Source: Pyropia haitanensis (taxonomy: Eukaryota > Rhodophyta > Bangiophyceae > Bangiales > Bangiaceae). Taken from it: a DNA stretch of 64,000 nucleotides. The notes under the pieces were generated by a model. That model worked only from the letters and a program-made list of their open reading frames with translations. It had not been told where the DNA came from and did not search any database. The stretch lies in the NCBI GenBank assembly GCA_008729055.1, contig SDUX01000001.1, forward strand, positions 1,674,001-1,738,000, given 5' to 3'. Every line of letters starts with the position of its first letter. The stretch's first letter is position 1. This document shows, piece after piece, positions 53,172 to 64,000 of the stretch. Made by a program: the position numbers and the translations under genes.

Positions 53172-53984
53172 ATGGTACGACACGGCTGTTTCTGTGAGGG
53201 GAGCCCCGGTTGGGTACCATTACAACCCCGCTCTTTTGCGTTCGTCGCGCGTCGCGCGCGGTCCTTGTGTCGCGTCTTCTGGCTAGCCGCTGGCCCTTTT
53301 TCCTCGCACAGCATGGCTCTAACGCTTCTTTCCTTACCCCGTTCTGGTCGGCTGGCGTGGCCTTGCACAGGCAGGGGGCGGGCGCGCGCTGGACCCCGTA
53401 AACCCCAAGCCCTTTCTCGCCTCCCTGGTCGGCTCCCCTGTGGTCGTGCGGCTCAAGTGGGGCATGGAATACCGCGGTCGTCTGACGTCCACGGACGCCT
53501 ACTTCAATGTGCTGCTGGGGGATGCGGAAGAGTGGGTGGGTGGTGCCATGGCAGGGAGGATTGGGGAAGTGCTCATTCGGTACGTACCTATCTTTTCTCG
53601 ACTCTCTCTGGAGTTCTCGGGATGTCTTTTTCCTCCTCTGAGTGGTAGTGTGGTTGGTGATTGTCGTTGTTGAGAGGCTACAGTCGTCACAGTGTTCTAT
53701 GTTGCGCAGCGGGGCGCTGGCTGGCTCGGGTCGCAGTCGTTGTGCGGACTGGCAAAACCCGTGGCTGTCTCGCAGTGTGGCGTGGCCACGCAGATGGAGA
53801 CTGACAGCGTGCGTGTCTGTTCCCCATGTGTCGCCGTGTGTCCCCTCGCTTCTTTCCTCTCGTACCCCTCTGACATCTCCGGTCGTCTTGGACTCCGTGC
53901 TGCCGCAGGTGTAACAACGTTCTGTTCATTCGCGCGGGGACGGAGAACTCCGCCGAAGACGACGAGACGGCCATGGCAACATAG
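53172..53984 (+). CDS. SNRPF: Small nuclear ribonucleoprotein SmF, two introns
   Basis: A Sm-ring protein that forms a trimer with SmE and SmG before snRNP assembly. Exon 2 (53371-53579) encodes the family N-terminus DPVNPKPFLASLVGSPVVV and then RLKWGMEYRGRLTSTDAYFN. Exon 3 (53909-53984) encodes RCNNVLFIRAG and a short acidic end. The intron 53580-53908 begins GTACGT and ends CCGCAG, phase 2. No ATG lies in the exon 2 frame before an in-frame acceptor (TTGCACAG at 53363-53370). The best solution is a first exon consisting only of the ATG at 53172-53174, with donor GTACGA, giving MAGGGRALDPVNPKPFL and a 288-base coding sequence (95 residues). Exons 2 and 3 are secure; exon 1 is a proposal. Confidence 0.9.
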
Positions 53985-54445
53985 GACCAGCTATCTCGGC
54001 TTGAGTCGCGACGTCGGCCTGGCGGAGTCTCCAACGCGGAGTGCGTTCGTCTCCGGTACCGGCATGCGAGACAGAGTTGCAACGCGAGAGCCATATGACC
54101 CAGCGGTCGAAGGAAATACGTCTTGGTGGGCGTGCGTAGGCACACGCGGTCACGGGCAGGAGAAAAACTGAATAGAAGCACCGACAATGAATGCAAAGTA
54201 CGCGATACGCACGTAGGGTGAGGAGCGATGACGCAGCGGCCGCCAGAGACACTCGAGCCTGCTACAACGTGCATGATTCAAACATCTACACGCCGCCCGC
54301 CGCACCAGCTCCGGTCGTATCCCCAGCGCAACCCCATGGGTCCATGCCCACGCCCGCCATGTCACGAGGGTCCCCACTCGCGAGCCGTGGTCGGGTCCCT
54401 CGCCACGCCTGGGCCCGCAACACCCAACTGGAAACGGGTGGCTGC
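53985..54445. other. Convergent spacer, SmF / TPI
   Basis: 461 bases between converging stops, of lower GC. No gene is recognised. Confidence 0.6.
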
Positions 54446-55369
54446 CTACACAGTTGCCGCAAGGTCGCTCTTGAAGGACTCAATGACCTCCAGGAAGGAA
54501 GCCTTGAGGCTGGCACCGCCCACGAGGAAGCCGTCCACGTCAGGCAACTGGGCGAGCTCATTGCAGTTGCCAGGGCTGACGCTGCCGCCATACAGGATGC
54601 GAGTCTCCTGAGCCACCTTTTCGTTGACGTCTTTAGCCAGGTAGTGGCGGATCTTCTCGTGCACCTCCTCCACCTGGTCAGGGGTGGCAACCTTGCCCGT
54701 CCCGATGGCCCAGACCGGCTCGTACGCAATCACCACGTCCTTCCAGTCGCCCGCCTCGATCGTCTCAACAAGGGCATGCAGCTGCCGCACGCACACGTCC
54801 AGGGTACGGCCCTCCTCCCTCTCCTGCAGCGTCTCACCAATGCAGAACATGACCTTGAGGCCGTGGGAGAGGGCGGTCTTCGTTTTTTGCGCAATGAAGT
54901 CGTCCGTCTCGCGGATTTGCGGCAGGTTGCGCCGCTCCGAGTGGCCCAAAATCACCCACGTGCAGCCAACGTCCTTGATCATCTCGGCTACAGTCTCGCC
55001 GGTGAAGGCACCGGGGCCACCCACCCAGATATTCTGCGCCGCCACCTCAAAATCCTGGCGCAGCACCGAGCGGGTGTGGTCCAGGTAGGGCGTCGGGGGC
55101 GCCAGCACTACCTCCACCTTGTCCGTCTCCAGGTCAGGCGCCGCCGCGAGCTCCTTGCACAGGCTAGTGATAGCATCCTTAGACAGGTTGCACTTCCAGT
55201 TGCCGCCCACCAGGAAGGTGCGAAGACCGCCGGCCGACATGCTCCATGTCGCGGCCGTCGGGGCAGCGGGCCCGGCCGGTACCGGACACACCGCGGCGCC
55301 AGTAAAAGCACGGCGTGCCGTCAGCGACGCCCCGCTGACAGCCGCAGCACCGCTGGTGATGAAAGCCAT
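54446..55369 (-). CDS. TPI: Triosephosphate isomerase, probably plastid-targeted
   Basis: It interconverts dihydroxyacetone phosphate and glyceraldehyde 3-phosphate. The intact 307-residue frame starts at ATG 55369. About 50 N-terminal residues (MAFITSGAAAVSGASLTARR...) are Ser/Ala/Arg-rich and lack acidic residues, like a plastid transit peptide. The TIM barrel then begins with TFLVGGNWKCN. Catalytic residues are present: K59 (NWK), H143 (LGHSERR) and E217 (AYEPVWAIGTGK, including the flexible loop). The phosphate-binding YGGSV and GFLVGGASL segments also follow. AAQNIWVGGPGAFTGE resembles plastid TPI. The target could also be mitochondrial; plastid is favoured by composition and by the alga's need for a Calvin-cycle enzyme. 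Confidence 0.95.
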   Translation of the reverse strand: MAFITSGAAAVSGASLTARRAFTGAAVCPVPAGPAAPTAATWSMSAGGLRTFLVGGNWKCNLSKDAITSLCKELAAAPDLETDKVEVVLAPPTPYLDHTRSVLRQDFEVAAQNIWVGGPGAFTGETVAEMIKDVGCTWVILGHSERRNLPQIRETDDFIAQKTKTALSHGLKVMFCIGETLQEREEGRTLDVCVRQLHALVETIEAGDWKDVVIAYEPVWAIGTGKVATPDQVEEVHEKIRHYLAKDVNEKVAQETRILYGGSVSPGNCNELAQLPDVDGFLVGGASLKASFLEVIESFKSDLAATV

Positions 55370-56736
55370 GATGAGGGTGGAGAGTGGATCAGCTGCCAAA
55401 GATACGGGCAAGGGGAGAGACTGGGCACCAAGGGGCAGCTTACGCACTGGGGACGGTGAGCGGGGGGGGAAAGGTGAGGGACAACTGCAAGTGCATGCGA
55501 TAGCCCGACACCGCGATCGCTCGTCGTGGCCAATCTCGCAACTGAGCAGGATGTGTGACGGTCGAGGCGGTGTGGGCGATAACCTCGCAGAGGTGGACCA
55601 CAAATGTGAGGAGCTGGGCCATGATCCGATGAATGGGTGGCTGATACTCGTGAGGGCTCACCGCTGCGTGGCGATGTGTGGTCATCTGAGGTGGTCCTGA
55701 AGACACGTGGTTGGCTCGCAAATTTCCAACACTGGTAATTGCACAGCTCAAGCCTGCCGTGCGTCATCAGTCGCGCACTCAATTGCCCGCCAGACCTGCG
55801 CAGACCGTGCGTCTAGAGACTCAAGAGAGAGACAGCACCAGCGTCGCACAGATGGAGGGCTGCATGGTGGTAAACGTTTGGACATGGAGGTGCGGCTGCA
55901 TCGCCGTGTCGGCTAGCTACAGCGAAGCTCGTCCTTCAGGACGAGTACGGCAGCGGCTGTGGGAGCGGCGCCCAGTCAGGCTTGTGCTGCACACCGCGGC
56001 TCTGTTGAAAAGCACAGAGACACCTCATAGCAGTCAGAAAGGCCACATGGGGCTAGTGGGGTCGGGGCTAGGCGTACACCTACCGACGGGTGGCACAAGC
56101 CGAGAGTCCCACTAAAGCTGCGACGAAGAGCACCACTGAAACAGCAGCGTGGGAGAACTCCCGGAGTGAAGAGGACAGTGGAGCTGAAAGACCGGCGGGG
56201 TGGAAGGAAGGTATGAGTATCGGGGCAGGCGGAGGCGAACACAGGCCCAGCAGTTCTAGAACCAAAGGATCCCAGGGACTGCATGACCCACACACAAAGA
56301 GACACCGCGCAAAAAAAAAAAAACCTAGAGCACCAGTCAAGTGCAGCCAGTGCCTTCTCACGTGAAGACCTGGCCAGTCGCACTCGACAAAGCACGTGCA
56401 AAAAAGAAGACAAAACATCCGAGAATCACTCGAGTGAGCCCCGGATACTACCAGCACCAGGCGCCACGAAACGCACAAAGAGGAAGAAAGAAAGACAAGC
56501 ACGACATCGCCCCATATCGGGAATCGCTGCACAGCGACGACCAACGATTGCGTGCACGGAGAGAGGAACCCCGCCACCCACGACTGTGACGTTTCACGTG
56601 TCCACGGCGTCGCGCTGGACCGCATGCTTCGCTGGCAAAGGCCGGCCCACCAACTCGAGCCGCACCCACAGAGTGCCCAGAGAATGTGGTTGCACCCTAG
56701 CCGGGACCGAGCGGGCGTACCACCAGAGCATAGCAA
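55370..56736. other. Spacer between TPI and DBP2
   Basis: About 1.37 kb, holding the TPI promoter (TPI side) and the DBP2 3' UTR. It is of lower GC, with an A12 run near 56318. No conserved ORF is recognised. Confidence 0.55.
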
Positions 56737-60672
<3,936 letters not shown>

Positions 60673-62096
60673 TTACTGCATGTGTGCGCCAGGCGGGCCA
60701 CGCAGCCCGACGCGTCGCCGCCAGCCGCCATTTCGTTTCTCGTCGGCCGACCGCTCGCCGCGCAGCGACGCAAGTGCCGCCACCCCATTCCGCAGGCTGG
60801 ACACCCCCCCCGTCGCCGCCGCCGAAGCCTCCCCCGACTCGGTGCTGCTCCCGCCGTGGAGCGAAAACATGCCGCCAAACACGGGCGAGTGGGTGCGGGG
60901 CGTCCATTTGAGCGCCACCAACACCACCGTCACGTTGTCGGTGGAGCCGCGCGCCAGCGCCGACCGCACCAGCGCATCCGCCGCCGCGGACGGGTCATTG
61001 TAGCGGCGGAGGGCACGGGCGGCCAGCCGCACGGCCGCCTTGTTGGCGAGCACGCTCCACAAGCCGTCGCAGGCCAGGATGGCAAAGTCATCCCCCTCCT
61101 CCAGCACCGTCCGAGTAATGTCCGGGGTGGCCGTAATCAATGGCCCCGACAAGCCCGACGACGAGCTGGGATAGTGGAGCCCTCGGTGCTCCTTAAAGTC
61201 CATGTCGCCGAGCGAGCGGGTGGTGGCGAGCAAGCCCATCACCTTGCCGTTCTCGACAAACCCGCCCGCGCCGGTGATGCGCTCGGTCTCCCCCTCCAGC
61301 TTGGTCGAGTGGTCCACGCTCAACGCGAGCGCGACGGTGCCGCCCCGCCGGCCGAGCACCACCCGCGAGTCGCCAACGTTGACGCACATCAGCTCGGCGC
61401 GGCGGACGACCAGCCCCGCCAGCGTGGACCCTGCGTACGACCGCGCCCCACGGGACGCCTCCAGCACCGCGTCCTCACACCGGGCGGTCGTGGCGGTGAG
61501 CGCGGCAGCCAGGTCCCCGTCAGGAAAGTGGCACGTGCCAGTGGTGAGGGCGGGCACAAACGCGGCTGCTGCGGTCTGCGCGGCCAGCTGCCCGCCGTGG
61601 CCATCAAAGACGGCGTAGATGCCGACCAGCGGGGACGTCAGCGACGACTTGAACGTCGTCGCCACGTGGTAGTCCTCCATCGTTGGCCGCAGCCCCTGCC
61701 GGGACGACACGCCGTGCAAGAGGGCCGCGTCCACAGCGGGCACTGCCGCGGGGGGGGGGGGGAAGGGGAGGGCGACGGCAGCGACGGGTCCCGCGGCGGT
61801 CGTCGCCGGCGCGCGGCCACCGTACTGACCGACCGCAGCGGCGATGGTGGTGGCGGCGACGGCGCCGCCCGCCGTGGCACGGCCGCCCCGCCACGCGGCG
61901 CTAGACCCAGCCGGAGGATGCCCGTGGAGGCCGTCTCGTGGAAGAGCGGGCTGTCCAGGCGCGCACCCGCGGCTCGGGCCCGTGGCGACCGCGCCGTCGG
62001 GCGGGACGGGGCGGCCACGCGTACGGGGCCACTGGCGGCGGCCGCCGCCTCGCTCACATGACTACGAGTGACGACTGGAGGCTCCGACGACGCCAT
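60673..62096 (-). CDS. PP2C-family protein serine/threonine phosphatase, frame broken at a C13 run
   Basis: A metal-dependent phosphatase. The catalytic domain is intact from about 61743 to 60850: SSRQGLRPTMEDYHVATTF, IYAVFDGHGGQLAA (metal-binding Asp), GSTLAGLVV, NVGDSRVVLGR, LLATTRSLGDMDFKEH, ILACDGLWSVLANKAAV and STDNVTVVLVAL. A tail of about 55 residues ends in a basic stretch. The likely start is ATG 62096 (MASSEPPVVTRSHVSEAAAA), in a different frame. The switch is at 61750-61762 (C13 in sense), just before AVDAALLHGVSSRQG. Without the extension the domain would have to start from an internal codon. The substrate is unknown; no membrane segment or targeting signal is evident. Confidence 0.9.
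61750..61762 (+). repeat. G13 homopolymer at the PP2C frame switch
   Basis: Thirteen G on the plus strand (C13 in sense), between the N-terminal extension and the catalytic domain. Confidence 0.9.
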
Positions 62097-63177
62097 GGCC
62101 ACAGCAGGGTAGTGCGGTGCCCCAGGAGAAAGAAACAGAGAAGAAAGACAGAGTGGGGAGGACACCAAAGAGGACCCCGCCGGGGAGAGGGGGGGGGCAC
62201 GCGCAGGCAGAACGGGGGTAGCCACAGACGGCAGCGGCCGGGGGTGGAGACAACAGCGTGAGGCGGGCTGGGCGGACGGCAGCCGACGGATGGCCGAGTG
62301 CACAGTGTCCGCGTGCGGCTGCCGCCGCCGCGACGACGCGCGCCACAGATAGAGCCCGGTGGAGTCCAGTCACGCCACCGACACCTCACTGGCACCGAGT
62401 CCGCCGCGAGGCAACGCAGTGAGACCGGGGGGGGGGTGCCGAGTATCTACTGTGGCGCGCGACAGCTCCCCACCCCCCCCCACACACCCCGGCAAGGAGC
62501 GCGGCACACCCGCGTGGGCCTGTGCCGCACCCGCCTCTGCGACGTTGCGGGATATGTCTGATGTCTGCCTTGGATGGGCAGCGCCCTGTGGTTGGGGCCA
62601 GGAGTCGCGGCCGCCCCCCGCGCGGCGGCCGGCGAGTGGTCGACGCCGGGAACTGCTGGCCAGCTGGTTGGTCGACCCGTGGTGGCGGGGTGCCGCGTTG
62701 AAGCCCCTGCGGCGCAGCCGGTGTGCAGTCACAAGGGTACCCATCCTGTGACGCCGGGACGACCTATCTGGCAAAGGGCCGAGAACCCAGCTCGAGAGTG
62801 AGCGGTGCACCAACCTCTATCCGCTCGCGGGTGCGCAAAAGGGGCGAAAAAATTGAGGGCCCCCCCGCGGAAAGTGGCCGACCCGCGGCTGTCTGGCGAG
62901 GCGTTCCCGCGCAGATCTGTGTGCCTCCGAGTGCCGTCCGCCCGCGTGCAGGGACCGCACCGGGCACGCCCGCCCGTGGCCGCCCGCCCGCGCCGCCGCG
63001 GGCGACCGACCAGACGCGCCACGCGGCGGCCGCCGCCCTGCTGTCGGCGCCTGTCACCCGCAACCGCGCCTCCACCGCTGACTTTTCAAGACGCTGACCG
63101 CGGTGGCGGCGGCAGCGGCAGCGGCGGCGGCCGGCGCGGTGACACACGCCGCCCCCCCCCCCCCTCCTGTCGTTGTC
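62097..63177. other. Divergent promoter region, PP2C / CCDC47
   Basis: About 1.1 kb between divergent starts. Mostly GC-rich, with short C runs at 62471-62480 and 63152-63164. No gene or known element is identified. Confidence 0.55.
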
Positions 63178-64000
63178 ATGGGCGGTGGTGCCCGGGCCGT
63201 GCGCGCCGTCCTGGCGGCCGCCCTGCTGACGCTGACTGTCGGGGGCTTGTCGGCTGCGGGGATGGGGCTGGACGCTGCGGTGGGCGATGGTGAAGGCGCC
63301 GCCGCGACAGTTGCCGACCCCGCCCCGCCCGTCTTGGGCGGGGACGACGAGTTTGATGACTCGCTGGCGGCGCCGCTGCTGACGGCGGTGCCGGCGGCCG
63401 GGGTGCCGTCGCCCAGTGGTGTGGGTGAGGGTGAGGATGGTGGTGTCGCCGGAGGCAGTGGCGGTGGTGGCGGCGGTGGCGGCGTCGACGGCGGCAAGTC
63501 GCGGTGGTCGTCGGCGTCTGCGTTTACGCCGGCGGGCTTCCTCAGCCGCCTATCATCAGCCGGGGCCGACGGCGGTGACGTTGCGCTTGACGCGACGCAG
63601 GTGTGGTACTTTGAACGCATTGTCGCCGCCCTGTGTGCCGCGTATGTGGGCGTGTTCCTCTACGGCCGGGCGGTCAATGAGCGGGTGGCGGACCGCTGGG
63701 CGGCCACGCTGACCGAGGCGGTGGAGGGGGAGTTTGCGGCGGTGGGCGTCGACAGTGTGGGCACCAAGCTACACAAGGACGGGCAGGGCGTGTTCCACTT
63801 TTACGCGAGCGGCCGGCGGCACGCGGCGGCCCTCACTTGCACGCTCACGCTCAAGCGGCGGTACGACCTGTTTACCGTCCTCCAGACGCCCGTTGGCCGC
63901 AGCGACGCGGACCGGTGTGCGCTGCTGCTGACGCTGCCCGACGGCGACGGTGGCGGCGGCGGCAGCGGCGGTGGCGGCGGCAGCATGGAGCCGCTGATGT
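63178..64000 (+). CDS. CCDC47: CCDC47 homologue (ER PAT-complex subunit), 3' end outside the window
   Basis: The open frame from ATG 63178 reaches the window edge without a stop. It begins with a cleavable ER signal peptide (RAVRAVLAAALLTLTVGGLS), followed by an acidic Gly-rich luminal segment. A membrane segment follows (VWYFERIVAALCAAYVGVFL), then the conserved cytosolic DUF1682 domain: YGRAVNERVADRWAATLTEA, FHFYASGRRHAAALTCTLTL and KRRYDLFTVLQTPVG. The order and spacing match CCDC47, which with Asterix forms an intramembrane chaperone at the translocon for multipass proteins. The first 274 residues are visible, and a Gly/Ser-rich insert interrupts the domain near the edge. The family is identified from the YASGRR and DLF.VL blocks; the coiled-coil C-terminus is not in view. 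Confidence 0.85.
   Translation, partial: MGGGARAVRAVLAAALLTLTVGGLSAAGMGLDAAVGDGEGAAATVADPAPPVLGGDDEFDDSLAAPLLTAVPAAGVPSPSGVGEGEDGGVAGGSGGGGGGGGVDGGKSRWSSASAFTPAGFLSRLSSAGADGGDVALDATQVWYFERIVAALCAAYVGVFLYGRAVNERVADRWAATLTEAVEGEFAAVGVDSVGTKLHKDGQGVFHFYASGRRHAAALTCTLTLKRRYDLFTVLQTPVGRSDADRCALLLTLPDGDGGGGGSGGGGGSMEPLM

Overview
The window is nuclear DNA from a photosynthetic eukaryote with a very GC-rich, compact genome. The best guess is a bangiophyte red alga (Porphyra/Pyropia type). The strongest evidence is a nuclear gene for the plastid-type ATP synthase gamma subunit (35715-37340). It starts with a simple Ser/Ala-rich transit peptide, without the secretory signal expected for a secondary plastid. 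It also lacks the two-cysteine redox insert that sits after LLPLSP in green-lineage gamma subunits. Sparse short introns, extreme third-position GC, and abundant C/G homopolymers and (GCC)n runs fit the same picture. The organism is inferred, not proven.

Layout. 0-12 kb: a 5'-truncated orphan ORF, a DeSI/PPPDE peptidase, SF3A2 and THOC1. 12-24.6 kb: an orphan protein with a duplicated 25-residue motif, an ABHD4/5-like hydrolase, SmE, a CRAL-TRIO protein, GPN3 and prefoldin subunit 1. 24.6-33 kb: a poorly resolved stretch with a lower-GC island, then NUP54 and a copine-like C2 protein. 33.4-37.4 kb: NDUFS8 and plastid AtpC in tandem. 37.4-41.8 kb: a gene-poor stretch carrying an undescribed short dispersed repeat. 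41.8-52.8 kb: a GDP-mannose-transporter-like protein, a tyrosinase with a Ser/Pro stalk, and a long K+-dependent-type membrane pyrophosphatase. 53-64 kb: SmF, plastid-like triosephosphate isomerase, a DBP2/DDX5 helicase with a 1.47 kb intron, a PP2C phosphatase, and a CCDC47 homologue running off the right edge.

There is no operon logic, but many genes serve RNA metabolism and export (SF3A2, SmE, SmF, THOC1, DBP2, NUP54) or RNA polymerase II and cytoskeletal protein biogenesis (GPN3, PFDN1). Others serve energy metabolism (AtpC, NDUFS8, TPI, pyrophosphatase).

Two patterns recur. First, in at least eight genes the conserved protein continues in another reading frame exactly across a C or G run. 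Either run lengths are miscalled, or the runs are read through by slippage. Second, nine of thirteen reconstructed introns start with GTACGT instead of GTAAGT. Exon models were built by hand from splice sites, phase and family conservation. Most long ORFs antisense to these genes are GC artefacts and are left out.
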